Assembly: GCA_016124895.1 (NCBI GenBank)
Contig: WGMU01000015.1
Span: 1-64,000 of the forward strand
Length of the DNA: 64,000 nucleotides
Source: a bacterium
GTDB lineage: Bacteria; Planctomycetota; Planctomycetia; Planctomycetales; Planctomycetaceae
Direction: 5' to 3'
In this document: in pieces, positions 1 through 8,988 of the stretch
Numbering within the stretch: the stretch's first letter is position 1
How the letters are laid out: each line of letters opens with the position of its first letter
Notes under the pieces: model-generated
What the model saw: the letters and a program-made list of their open reading frames with translations, nothing else
Database searches by the model: none
What the model was told of the DNA's origin: nothing
Position numbers and translations under genes: made by a program

Positions 1-1986
1 GCCTCGGGCGACAATGACCGCGGGTTCGACGAGTACGGCGACCCGCTGGATGACCTGTTCAAGCTGCCGGACCTGGCGTCGTCGATGGGTGAAGGCTGGA
101 ACGTTGGCATGACGTACGATCTGAACTCGCCGGCGTCGGTGCTGGGGCTGGCGACCAGTCAGGCGGACTGGGAAGCGGACCAGCAGCTCGGCGTGCCCTC
201 CCAGTGGTGGAACGCGAATATCGTGCAGTACTCGGGAAGCTGGTACGGCGGCTACGATCCGGACGAGGCCGACGCACCGCTGACGAACGGCGCAGGTCTG
301 GCCGCCCTGCTGACGAATGCAGTCCATGGAGTCGTCGGCGACATGGCGTCTCCGCCAGACAGCACGCTGGTCGACGCGTCGTCGACCACGACCGGCTGGA
401 CTCCCCCCGACCCCGGCGCCCCGCCTGCCGATCCCCCGCCGCCTGGCGGAGCCGTCCCCGGCCCCGACAGCGTCGCCGTCCCCAGGAACAATGCAGAAGC
501 CCCGCAGGGAGAACACGGCGCGGCACCGATTGATGAAGTGTCGGTCGATGGTGGACCATTGCGCTGGCAGGGCCCGGATCCGCAGTACATGTCGCCGGCT
601 TCCGATCGCTTCCGACCGTTTGATCCGCAGTATCTGGGCGGTGAGTCCGACACGACGGATGCGGGAGAAGCTCAGATTGCGGCGGTCGTGATCATCGTGG
701 TCGATTCCGAGACTGGAGAAGCCTCTGAGGAAATCGTCCCGGTTAACGAAGCCACCGAGCGGGTTTCGGCGGAGATTGCTCAGCATGACCAGGCTCGTAA
801 GGACGCGCATCAGCAGTGGGTCGAGCGTTACGGAACGGAGATGGAGTTCCTGGAACGGATGCGTGAACTGCTGGCGAACCCGAATACGATGAAGACGTAT
901 GCGGGCGACGATCTGATCTTCGACTACATCGAACACCGCAACGCCGCCGAAGAGCTGCGCATGCAGCTCGCCGGCCTGACCGGTGGCTCGTATGATTCCG
1001 ACTGGTTGAACAAGGCGTCTGCCGCGCTCGCTGAAGCTCCCGTCAGTGATGTTGTGACGCTGCTGACAGTCGCCCGGTCGAGGTATCCACAGATCGACCA
1101 ACTCCTGAGTTTTGCCCGCAATTACGGTTACAAGGTCGATATCAAGGCCGGCTCGCAACTCGCGTGGGTCGACAAGGCGAACAGGACTATCTGGGTCTCG
1201 CCGACCGTGCAGCTCCAGCGCGGCGGCAGTGCTGAGATGCGAATGCTCCCGGCTGCTCCGATCCCGGTGTCGAACTCCAGCGCGGCCGGCGCACTGGTGG
1301 GTGCTCTCGAACAGTTGCGTTACAACCTGAAAGGCGAAGAATACGACCGCTACGTTCAACTGATGGGAGGGGAAGACAAGACTGAATTCAGTCGCTACGA
1401 CATCTTCACCGCCGGCGCGATCCACAGCGGAGTCGCGACTGCATACGTATTGATCGCCGAGGCTCTCGTGGGGGGAACGGTCGACGGAGTCAACTTAACC
1501 GCTGGCGAGAGCGTACTCAGAGGCGCCGCTGGATTCGGCCTGGCGTTTCTGGAAGTTGCACCGGGAGTCAGCGGTGCAAAGAATGTCTGGAAGGGACTCA
1601 AAGGCGCGCCGAGAGGACTTGCTGACGACGTTCTTCGTGAAGTTGATTCCGTGGTACTTGAACGTCTTCGCTTGGGTGCGGAGATTGAGATTCCTGCAGG
1701 CACTCAAGGTATCCGAAAGATGATGTCGGATCTTTCCGTGGTGTCAGGTAACGAGGTGGCGTTGCTTCGAATGGCAGACGGCCGACGACTGCTCGTAATG
1801 GGTGGCCCGAGTGCGGTTCGATTACCAAGGCAGACGGCACGGATCATTGCGCATACTCATCCGAGAGGAACACTCAGGTTCTCGGCTGCAGATGTACGTG
1901 CATTGAACGCGAGAGGCCAGAGAATGTCGGTAATCATTTCGCCATGGGACGACATTGCAGTTATTTTACGAGTTGTGGGGAATTGA
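1..1986 (+). CDS. Polymorphic-toxin-like secreted protein with C-terminal JAMM (JAB) domain, 5' end outside window
   Basis: The reading frame is open from base 1, so the N-terminus lies outside the window; 661 residues are visible. The first part is low in complexity and rich in Gly, Asp and Pro, with a proline-rich linker near residues 130-150. A hydrophobic Ala/Gly-rich stretch near residues 455-500 resembles the pre-toxin segments of polymorphic toxins. The last 100 residues contain H618-x-H620, seven residues, S628-x2-D631, which is the JAMM metal-binding signature; an upstream Glu in the segment SGNEVALL could be the catalytic acid. JAB domains are known toxin tips in polymorphic toxin systems, acting as metallopeptidases. 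A small acidic ORF follows after 1 bp, and a degraded copy of the shared segment lies downstream, as expected for such loci. The toxin role is inferred; the JAMM motif is seen directly. Confidence 0.6.
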   Translation, partial: ASGDNDRGFDEYGDPLDDLFKLPDLASSMGEGWNVGMTYDLNSPASVLGLATSQADWEADQQLGVPSQWWNANIVQYSGSWYGGYDPDEADAPLTNGAGLAALLTNAVHGVVGDMASPPDSTLVDASSTTTGWTPPDPGAPPADPPPPGGAVPGPDSVAVPRNNAEAPQGEHGAAPIDEVSVDGGPLRWQGPDPQYMSPASDRFRPFDPQYLGGESDTTDAGEAQIAAVVIIVVDSETGEASEEIVPVNEATERVSAEIAQHDQARKDAHQQWVERYGTEMEFLERMRELLANPNTMKTYAGDDLIFDYIEHRNAAEELRMQLAGLTGGSYDSDWLNKASAALAEAPVSDVVTLLTVARSRYPQIDQLLSFARNYGYKVDIKAGSQLAWVDKANRTIWVSPTVQLQRGGSAEMRMLPAAPIPVSNSSAAGALVGALEQLRYNLKGEEYDRYVQLMGGEDKTEFSRYDIFTAGAIHSGVATAYVLIAEALVGGTVDGVNLTAGESVLRGAAGFGLAFLEVAPGVSGAKNVWKGLKGAPRGLADDVLREVDSVVLERLRLGAEIEIPAGTQGIRKMMSDLSVVSGNEVALLRMADGRRLLVMGGPSAVRLPRQTARIIAHTHPRGTLRFSAADVRALNARGQRMSVIISPWDDIAVILRVVGN

Positions 1987-1987
1987 C

Positions 1988-2182
1988 ATGAATCATAATG
2001 CCTTGAATTTCCAAAAAGTAGATGCTGACGGAACAGTGGCTACATGTGCCATTGAAATTATGGAGGATGGCAGCGTCTACGTTTCAGGTGAGCAGTTTGG
2101 CGAGTTGATTGTCGAGTTCGCATCCGACGCCCTCGAACGGGCGATCGCACACGTTAAGGCGGCTGGCTACGAAGAGGCTTGA
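1988..2182 (+). CDS. Small acidic protein, candidate immunity protein
   Basis: This 64-residue ORF starts with ATG one base after the stop of the JAMM-tipped protein, so the two are almost certainly co-translated. It is acidic (12 Asp/Glu against 3 Lys/Arg), has no signal peptide or membrane segment, and I recognise no family. Small acidic cytosolic proteins directly downstream of a polymorphic toxin are typically its immunity partner, and that is the reason for the call. An in-frame upstream TTG would overlap the toxin gene; the ATG at 1988 fits better. A structural accessory protein is the alternative. Confidence 0.5.
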   Translation: MNHNALNFQKVDADGTVATCAIEIMEDGSVYVSGEQFGELIVEFASDALERAIAHVKAAGYEEA

Positions 2183-2700
2183 CGGAAACCAAGCACTCTG
2201 CCTCGCCTCAGCGGCTGGTGTATCAGGCGGGGTTTGGCGAGGCGTACCCGTTCAACGATCGGCGGGGGCCGTTTGAGATCGAGGATCCGGACATGCCGGG
2301 GGCGACGGTCGTGGTGGGCGGCGAGCCTCAGCCGGCGGGGTTCGGCACGTATGAAAGCGGCGAGCAGTTCGCGTGGCCGCAGCTGAAGCATCTGCCGGAG
2401 GAGTTCTCGTACGAGGGGCAGAACGGCGGCGTCTACGAGGACCCGGCGGTGACGCTGGCGTCGACGCCGTGGTTCGGGCAGGGCTACGAACCGCCGTGGT
2501 CGGCGAACGATCCCGGCGGCGGCTACGGCAGCAGCGGCGACGCGGGCTTGGCCTACGACGAGTACGGCGATCCTCTGCCGGACCTCTTCACGCTGCCGGA
2601 CCTGGAAGACGGGATGGGTGAGGACTGGAACGTCGGGCTCAGTTACAGCGTGACGGCGTCGGTGCTGGCGATAACGGTGTGCGACCGTGAAGAAGAACAG
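2183..2700 (+). pseudogene. Orphan fragment of the polymorphic toxin's shared N-terminal segment
   Basis: The plus frame here encodes a Gly/Asp/Pro-rich segment. Its end (DEYGDPLPDLFTLPDLEDG, then GEDWNVGL and ASVLAIT) aligns with the first visible residues of the toxin-like protein (DEYGDPLDDLFKLPDLASS, GEGWNVGM, ASVLGLA). After about position 2670 the similarity stops and the frame continues into unrelated residues. It ends at 2868, inside the next gene. The frame begins at a TTG overlapping the stop of the candidate immunity gene, with no convincing signal sequence or ribosome site. I read it as a duplicated, truncated cassette of the kind left by tip exchange in polymorphic toxin loci. 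Confidence 0.55.
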
Positions 2701-2752
2701 CAAAGTAAGCAGCAGGTTGAAATGACGACGTCGTTTATTCTTCGAGGCGAAC

Positions 2753-3496
2753 GTGTTTATCTATTCCAGCCACAAACAGTTTCTGACTCTGCTGGGTTAC
2801 TGCATCCAAGAATGTTCCCTGTGCGGCCAGCAGCAGCCGACCGGCGTCTACGAACTGACTCAGACTGATGCCGTTTACGGAATCGAGCTGAAGGACACCG
2901 TCCTGCAGCGTCTGCTGTGTTGCGAAGTCTGCGGATCGGCGGACGCTGTGCATCGCAAGGAACCAGTTCCTCAACACACGTTGCACTGGCCCATCGGACA
3001 GCCGCTTTCACAACTGGCAGAACTCACCGGCCAGACACTGGCAACGTCGGCGATTGAGCCGATCAACGATCACACGCTCGTCGCGATGATGAAGCGAGCC
3101 CTGTCAGTCCGGAAGAGCGCCGAAGGACAGATTTCGCTCAAGGGAATTCTGACAGGCATTAGTGGCGTTGTTGTCGGAGGCACAGCCGGCTGGATTGCCT
3201 TCGCGTGCGGCATCGAAATTGGCAAGGACGATTTCCAGAACACGGTCCTGGGCGTTCTGGTCGGAGGCCTGTCAGGAATCAGTTATCAAACCATCAAAGA
3301 GATTCGGGCCGCCAATCGGTCACTGCATCGAGACGAACTGCTGCCGTTCATGCTCCGCTGGTCGGTCACTGCCACACAACTGCAGACGGCTCTGGACCGG
3401 GAAATGGTCAATGACGATCGCTTCGATCGTCTCGTGGACAGCGTTCGCGAGTTCGGCAATGAGCTCGCAGTGACCGATTCTGCCGTTGCCAGGTAG
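2753..3496 (+). CDS. Unknown protein with N-terminal zinc-ribbon-like cysteines and two membrane segments
   Basis: This is a 247-residue ORF with a GTG start; a GAGG sits 5-6 bases upstream and a stop codon just before excludes much earlier starts. CSLC at residues 21-24 and CCEVC at 56-60 form a plausible four-cysteine zinc site. Two Gly/Val-rich hydrophobic stretches follow at about 131-154 and 163-178, then a charged helical tail. I recognise no family. Its 5' end overlaps the decayed toxin fragment in another frame, so it may have belonged to the toxin cassette, but nothing in the protein says so. Confidence 0.5.
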   Translation: MFIYSSHKQFLTLLGYCIQECSLCGQQQPTGVYELTQTDAVYGIELKDTVLQRLLCCEVCGSADAVHRKEPVPQHTLHWPIGQPLSQLAELTGQTLATSAIEPINDHTLVAMMKRALSVRKSAEGQISLKGILTGISGVVVGGTAGWIAFACGIEIGKDDFQNTVLGVLVGGLSGISYQTIKEIRAANRSLHRDELLPFMLRWSVTATQLQTALDREMVNDDRFDRLVDSVREFGNELAVTDSAVAR

Positions 3497-3689
3497 TGCC
3501 ACAGTACGGATCGTCCATCGATGTCCAGTACACACGTCAACGATGGGGGGCAGTCTGACAATCCTGCAGATTGCCACGGACGTGCTGTCGAGGAAATAAG
3601 TCGTCCGCGAGACCGTTGAGAGGCGTGGTTCTAGAAATCAGACTGTCAGCACGAGGCAGAGATACACAGGACGATTTCGTCCCCAATCT

Positions 3690-6455
3690 GTGCCGCTGAC
3701 AGTCCCACAGATCCGACAGTTGCGAAACCGGGCCATGACGGAATTCCATTCCAGCAAGTCGCACACTCCGGTGAGTGCCGTTCTGAGGAACGTCGTGAAG
3801 CTGGTGATCTGGGATCTCGATGAGACATTCTGGAATGGTACGCTGTCCGAAGAAGGCATCACCCCGATCGTCGAGCATATCGAGCTGGTCAAAATACTTG
3901 CGCATCGGGGCATTGTCTCATCGATCTGCTCGAAGAACGATTTTGAAACGGCGCGCAGGGAACTGCAGCGGCTGGGGATCTGGGACTACTTCGTCTTCCC
4001 GGCGATCGGATGGACAACGAAGGGGCCGATGATTCGGGATCTGATCCAGCGCGCCAACCTTCGACCGGAAAACGTCCTGTTCATCGACGACAATCCTGCC
4101 AATCGCGAAGGTGCGATCTTTCACTCGCCTGGCCTGATGTGCCTTGCCAGCCCGCGGATGCTGGTCGAACAACTGAGCGACAGAATGTTGCTCGGCAATG
4201 ATGACCCCGGCCTGTCCCGCCTGAAGCAGTATCAGCTTCTGGAAAAGAAGACACAGGCCAAAGAAAACGTTCTTCTGTCAGGCATCGACTTTCTGCGGCA
4301 AAGCGAAATCTGTGTTGAGATTAACTACGACGTTGAACGACACCTTGATCGAGTTATCGAGTTAATCAACCGGGCGAATCAGCTCAATTTCACGAAACTG
4401 CGGCTGCACGACAGCGCAGATCGCTCCCGGTTTGAAGAGATGCTCAACGAATTCGGCGTCATTGCCGGGACCGTCTCCGTCTCGGATCGTTACGGTGACT
4501 ATGGTCTTGTCGGCTTTTTTGTCATCAGACGTGATATGCACGGAAAACGGCTGGAGCATTTCGTGTTCTCCTGCCGGATCCTCAATATGGGTGTCGAGCA
4601 GTACGTCTACGAGCGGCTGGGCTGTCCGTCGCTTGCCGTGCAGGACCCTGTCGCCAACCCGGTTCAGTCATTCGCACAGGTTGACTGGATTTCCGATGGT
4701 CCGGCTGCTTCGCCGCTTCCCGGTCCGTCACAGCAGCGTTGTCTTTTGCTCGGCGGCTGTGACCTGTACCAGCTTGCGGCGTTCGTCCCGGCAGCCTGTA
4801 TTGAGTACTTCAATCATCCCGTAGATGAATTCATCGTCCGCTACGATGATCCCAACTTTATTCTGAGCGACCCGACTCGGATTGAGGCGAGTGCAACCCT
4901 GGGCCGGATTCCATCGTGGACAGCCGACGAAATGCGACGGTTTCGAGGTGATCTGCGTGACGCGGACATCGTCATTCTGTCGCTGTATCAGGGACTGTCG
5001 GATACCTACTTCCAGTTCGATACCGACCTGCGCATCCGACTGCCAATCGTGACGCTTACCAATCTGCTTCGTTCTGATCGCGGAGTGTGGTTCGTCCGCA
5101 ACTTTGATCATGTGAAGCTGACTGTGTCCGACAGAATCGGTCTGATTGCAGAGAGCGTGAAGGCCGTTGCACAGCAGGCCAAGGCGGATGCAACCATCTT
5201 TGTACTGACCGAGCTGGAGTGTGGACTTGATAACCAGCCGGCTGAACTGCGAAAGCGGAAGGAATACAACCTGGTGATGCAGTCTGTCTGCCGCAGCCTC
5301 TCCAATGCGGTGTGCCTTGATATCAACCGCATCGTGCGCGAAGACTGGATCGTTGATCCATCACACCTGTCCCGCGTCGGCTATCATGAAGTCGCAGGTG
5401 AAATCGTGCGGAACCTTCAGGCACGGCGACCAGTTGACGTTGCGAGCATTGCGACCGAGGCGAACTACTATCCATTTCAGGTCGCAGAAGACTGGCAGTC
5501 GATCCGCTTTGTGGACCTTCCGCTGCAGAGGTTTGACCAGCCTTCGTTTCACGATACCTCATGTCTTGCTGACGATCCGCTTCTTGGGCAGGCGACCGTC
5601 GATGATCTGTATGAGGGGCTGCAGCACGACGGTCTGCGGGCACGCCCCATGCCCGTCATCTTTCACACAGCCTTCTGCGGATCAACTCTGCTGGCCCGTT
5701 ATCTTCAGTCGCTGCGGGTCGCTCGCTTCTATCGCGAGCCTTTCGTGTTCACTCAGCTCGCCAGTCAGAAGTGGCTGGAGTTTACTCAAGTGACTCAGGA
5801 AGAGTGGCATCGTGTCTTTGTAATCTCGTGCCTGCTTGCAGGTCGCTCGTTCCCGGACGGTCTGGCGACTGGCCTGAAGCTGCACGATGCCGCGAATAAT
5901 CTGGCTGATGAATTGCTGGACTGGCACCCTGACGTGCGGGGAATTGTGCTTTTTTCAGGCCCGAGGAAGTTCATCCATTCCTGTCTCAAACAGTCGGATC
6001 GGCGTCAATGGGTTCGTACACGCGTAGGAACCTGCGGTGGTGACCGGATCGCCGAACTGGCGGCGGTCGACGTGAGTAGTCTTAGCGATGTGCAGATTTG
6101 TGCGTATGTCTGGCTGTCTCAGATGGTCTACTGCGAGCAGACGATACGCCGACTCGGCAGTCGGCTGTGCAGCCTCAACTGCGAGTCGCTGTTTTATGAG
6201 CCAGCACGAACACTAACGGCCATCTGCCGTTTTCTTCAGACTGATGTCGAGCCCGCTGCAATCGAGTCAGCAATCCTTGTGCATGGCCAGCGGCACGCCA
6301 AGACTGGTGCTCCGCTTGATACAGCGCGGCAGCGAGACGAACTGCCCGCTGGATTTGACGAGGAGATCGAGGACGGTCTGAACTGGCTGCGCGAGAGGTG
6401 TGCGGACCGGGGAGTACCTGAGGGGCTGCCTGCAGAGTTGGCCGTCACCGGTTGA
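3690..6455 (+). CDS. FkbH-type HAD protein fused to SGNH-like and sulfotransferase-like domains
   Basis: A 921-residue three-part protein. Residues about 35-330 are an FkbH/HAD-IIIC domain with the catalytic motif WDLDETFW (D42, D44), K111 and FIDDN (131-135), followed by the GNAT-like part usual in FkbH proteins. Residues about 345-590 look like an SGNH hydrolase fold, ending in the DxxH-type block DPSHLSRVGYHEVA. Residues about 640-900 begin with the P-loop-like FHTAFCGSTLLARYL, typical of sulfotransferases. FkbH proteins load glyceryl or similar units onto carrier proteins in polyketide and peptide pathways; no carrier protein or synthase is visible here. Start may be GTG at 3690 or ATG at 3735; neither has a clear ribosome site. 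It converges on the DUF6065/JmjC pair with only 26 bp between the stops. Confidence 0.75.
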   Translation: MPLTVPQIRQLRNRAMTEFHSSKSHTPVSAVLRNVVKLVIWDLDETFWNGTLSEEGITPIVEHIELVKILAHRGIVSSICSKNDFETARRELQRLGIWDYFVFPAIGWTTKGPMIRDLIQRANLRPENVLFIDDNPANREGAIFHSPGLMCLASPRMLVEQLSDRMLLGNDDPGLSRLKQYQLLEKKTQAKENVLLSGIDFLRQSEICVEINYDVERHLDRVIELINRANQLNFTKLRLHDSADRSRFEEMLNEFGVIAGTVSVSDRYGDYGLVGFFVIRRDMHGKRLEHFVFSCRILNMGVEQYVYERLGCPSLAVQDPVANPVQSFAQVDWISDGPAASPLPGPSQQRCLLLGGCDLYQLAAFVPAACIEYFNHPVDEFIVRYDDPNFILSDPTRIEASATLGRIPSWTADEMRRFRGDLRDADIVILSLYQGLSDTYFQFDTDLRIRLPIVTLTNLLRSDRGVWFVRNFDHVKLTVSDRIGLIAESVKAVAQQAKADATIFVLTELECGLDNQPAELRKRKEYNLVMQSVCRSLSNAVCLDINRIVREDWIVDPSHLSRVGYHEVAGEIVRNLQARRPVDVASIATEANYYPFQVAEDWQSIRFVDLPLQRFDQPSFHDTSCLADDPLLGQATVDDLYEGLQHDGLRARPMPVIFHTAFCGSTLLARYLQSLRVARFYREPFVFTQLASQKWLEFTQVTQEEWHRVFVISCLLAGRSFPDGLATGLKLHDAANNLADELLDWHPDVRGIVLFSGPRKFIHSCLKQSDRRQWVRTRVGTCGGDRIAELAAVDVSSLSDVQICAYVWLSQMVYCEQTIRRLGSRLCSLNCESLFYEPARTLTAICRFLQTDVEPAAIESAILVHGQRHAKTGAPLDTARQRDELPAGFDEEIEDGLNWLRERCADRGVPEGLPAELAVTG

Positions 6456-6481
6456 TTCGACCGAGTGGGGGCTTTGACGAT

Positions 6482-7351
6482 TCAGACTTGGTTGTCGCAC
6501 TCCACAGGGGCGGAGGCATCCGCGCGCAGGAACGGGCGAACCGTGAGCTTCGTCTGGTGCATGTCGACAGCAGGCCGGCCTGGATCGCGCCCCTGGAAGT
6601 AATCCTTTTGCCATCCCTGCGCGAGTGCTTCCGGGTCCCGAGCGGCTATCCGGCGATGGAAGTCATCGCGATCAGCGCTCCATCGTTTATGATCTGCTTC
6701 CAGCGCGGGGTTCATACTGAGCAGTTGGACCTCCGGAAGAACGCGATCCAGACAGTTCCGGGGGAACGGCACGATCATGCAGATCGGCTCCCCGCGCTCA
6801 AACCGCACCATTTCGTTCGGGGCCGTCAACTTCCAGTTCATCGTGAACGTCGCTGACGTCCAGTCAGATTCGACAATCCCTTCCAGAGCCTGAATGCCGT
6901 GCTTCGGCCAGTTGGAAGGACCTTTGACCCACAGGTTGACGGCCGGTGGTGTGCGAAACAGAAACGGCAGATTGAACGTCACAGTGCCGTATCCGAAAAG
7001 CGAATTGATCCTGTCATTCGGAGTCGGTTCATCAAAGACGAGAGTCGTATCGCACGGTCGAGGCCCGCCATTCCATCGCGCCGTGAATGAACCGGGGTTC
7101 CGCAGGAACCACCCGGCCTGATTGGCCAGCGTCAGTGGCAGGCACCGATAGGCAAACCGCTGCTGTGTCTGGTCCATCCACATGCGATTGATCGGAGCCG
7201 GTACTGGTAGCGTCTCGATGCCTGGGAATAACTGATAGGCGATCAGCGGCTGGCAGCCTGTGACGTCACTGCGTTCTGTGGCTCCTGATTCAGTAATCTC
7301 GACGAAGCTGCACACTGGCGTCCGGTTGTGGTCATCGGGCATGGCTGTCAA
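6482..7351 (-). CDS. DUF6065 family protein
   Basis: The protein has 289 residues from a TTG that overlaps the stop of the JmjC gene (TTGA), or 286 from the ATG at 7342. The pattern of a proline-rich start, then WMDQT, FAYRCLPL, ANQAGW, WNGGP, a long middle ending in TMNWK, and VRFERGEPIC matches the uncharacterised DUF6065 family as I remember it. There is no signal peptide or membrane segment. Translational coupling to the upstream JmjC-cupin suggests the two act together. DUF6065 proteins are often found near cupin-like hydroxylases; no biochemical function is known to me. Confidence 0.75.
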   Translation of the reverse strand: MTAMPDDHNRTPVCSFVEITESGATERSDVTGCQPLIAYQLFPGIETLPVPAPINRMWMDQTQQRFAYRCLPLTLANQAGWFLRNPGSFTARWNGGPRPCDTTLVFDEPTPNDRINSLFGYGTVTFNLPFLFRTPPAVNLWVKGPSNWPKHGIQALEGIVESDWTSATFTMNWKLTAPNEMVRFERGEPICMIVPFPRNCLDRVLPEVQLLSMNPALEADHKRWSADRDDFHRRIAARDPEALAQGWQKDYFQGRDPGRPAVDMHQTKLTVRPFLRADASAPVECDNQV

Positions 7352-8370
7352 ATCTCTCCCTGAGTCTGATAGAACGCTGTGAAATCATTCGTGCCGTAGA
7401 TGTTCGTCATAGTGATCGTGATCGAAACATCCAGGGCAAGAACGTCGTGCCACCAGCCCACGGGAAGAAACAGCAGTTCGCCTGGTTCAAGGATGACATT
7501 GTAGATTTGAACGTCGCGAAACAGAGGGTGCTTCTGCGAATCGATCTCGTCAATGCGCAGATCAGAAAAGCAGTGTCGGTTGTTGTAGACCAGTGGGAGA
7601 TTCGCTGGCGAGATCAGACGCACACGCTTTCGGCCATGCACCTGGGCCATGAAATTGTTGGTCAGATCGTGGTGCAGAGGCGTAAACGTGCCTTTCGGAC
7701 CGATCCACAGGAACGTGCGACCGCCGCCCGTTGAAGCATCTGCATATGGTTCCGGCGCCTCAAAATCATCGGACAGACGCGAGAGGATTTCTTTGTTGGC
7801 CGACGAGTTGCTGGCGGTCATATAGACATCGTTCGACGTTCCGCCCTGAAAAACCCGGCTAATGAACTCACCGAACTCACATGACGAGCGGTGTCGGTCC
7901 TTGCTCTCTTCGTAGTCCGGGTTGGACTCCCGGTTGGCCTGAATCTGAACAGCGCAGCCCTGGCCGCGTTGTCTCAAATAGTCTTCATTCCAGAGACTCA
8001 GAGCCGGCCAGTGGCTGATCGCGTCAGTCACAATGACCGGGCGATTACAGCCGCAGTACCGCTCACGAAACTCTTCTCCGGTCAGACCACTGCGGTGTTC
8101 AACCTCAGCGGGCCAGAATTCCCGCTGGCTGATCCGCTGCGTGTGCAGAACCCAGTCGCGTTTGGCCGTTTTCCGGGCATAAGATCGACCGGCTTCCAGG
8201 TAGGGATGATTCGCTGCAGTATCGACTTCCAGCCTGGCAAGTTCTTCCTCGAAGCCTTCACGAACAAGGATGTTTTTCAGCTCGTCAGGTGGCGAGCCGC
8301 CCAGAAGATTTACTGCGATCCATCGTTTCCAGTCTGAGGGAATGAAGAGACGGTCGGCCCGAATGCTCAT
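7348..8370 (-). CDS. JmjC / cupin-like 2-oxoglutarate-dependent hydroxylase
   Basis: This 340-residue protein carries a cupin_8/JmjC-like fold. H233-H234-D235 supplies the HxD iron motif, and H308 within GWWHDV is the distal histidine, so the iron site looks intact. The segment RPVIVTDAISHWPAL is the usual start of this domain (FIH-like family). Such enzymes hydroxylate protein or peptide side chains using iron(II) and 2-oxoglutarate. The ATG at 8370 is preceded by AAAGGA. It is the first gene of a two-gene minus-strand operon with the DUF6065 gene. The substrate is unknown. Confidence 0.8.
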   Translation of the reverse strand: MSIRADRLFIPSDWKRWIAVNLLGGSPPDELKNILVREGFEEELARLEVDTAANHPYLEAGRSYARKTAKRDWVLHTQRISQREFWPAEVEHRSGLTGEEFRERYCGCNRPVIVTDAISHWPALSLWNEDYLRQRGQGCAVQIQANRESNPDYEESKDRHRSSCEFGEFISRVFQGGTSNDVYMTASNSSANKEILSRLSDDFEAPEPYADASTGGGRTFLWIGPKGTFTPLHHDLTNNFMAQVHGRKRVRLISPANLPLVYNNRHCFSDLRIDEIDSQKHPLFRDVQIYNVILEPGELLFLPVGWWHDVLALDVSITITMTNIYGTNDFTAFYQTQGEI

Positions 8371-8942
8371 GAAGCGTCCTTTCAGACTCGCGGAGTTTCT
8401 TGTCTATCAGATCACGCGAACTTGACGCCTGTGACCGTACAGAAATCTGCGGCAAGTCACCAGTGTGCGTGTACGTGAATCTGTTCGGTTCTCCTGCCGC
8501 CATAAGACCGCTTGCAGGATCAGATACGATCTGGCATCCGACAGATGCGGAAAGTGATGCGCAATGCAGGCGATCTGATCAGGCTGCCGGCAACCGGTGA
8601 AACCAACACGACACGCGTCGTTTTTCCGGCGATCAGGAACCGTGTCATCCGCAGAATTCGAAAACCTTCATCTCAGACTTCCGCCAGTCGAAGTCGGTCT
8701 TCGGAACCGACGGTCTACCGGGTGAGGTGTCGGATTGCTGCACGAATGCCCTGGGTCGGCTCGATTCAATCAGTCCACTGGCCTTGTCCGAGAAGTGTCC
8801 GAAAACTGGTGGCAGTCAGGCCGAAATCGAGTAAAAATACGGAGAGTTGGGTCGATCGCAGGATTCCACATCAGTGTTGTAAGTGCAATCCCTGAAAAGC
8901 CTTGTGGCGGACTGCCGGGCTCTCAATCAGCCATAGCCAAGT
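8371..8942. other. Intergenic stretch without convincing genes
   Basis: About 570 bp between the start of the JmjC gene and the tRNA-like fragment. Short frames on both strands lack ribosome sites, family motifs or coherent composition. The part nearest 8371 must hold the promoter of the JmjC operon. The rest may be non-coding remains of the integrative element. Confidence 0.5.
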
Positions 8943-8988
8943 GGCCTCCGGAGCCGAAGGTTAGTGGTTCGAATCCACTCGGGGATAC
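8943..8988 (+). other. 3' half of a tRNA-Arg(CCG)-like sequence, probable attachment-site remnant
   Basis: A 7-nt loop CTCCGGA is closed by GGC/GCC (8943-8945 with 8953-8955), with T at the position before the putative anticodon CCG. A perfect T-arm follows: AGTGG, TTCGAAT, CCACT (8963-8979). The 3' acceptor strand would be CGGGGAT plus A. No matching 5' acceptor strand or normal D-arm exists upstream, so this is half a tRNA gene. The minus-strand integrase frame reads into it. Duplicated 3' tRNA halves beside an integrase are the classic mark of integration at a tRNA gene. Confidence 0.6.

Noticed and set aside
8943-8988. Complete tRNA gene
   Set aside because: No 5' acceptor strand or normal D-arm upstream; only the 3' half is present.
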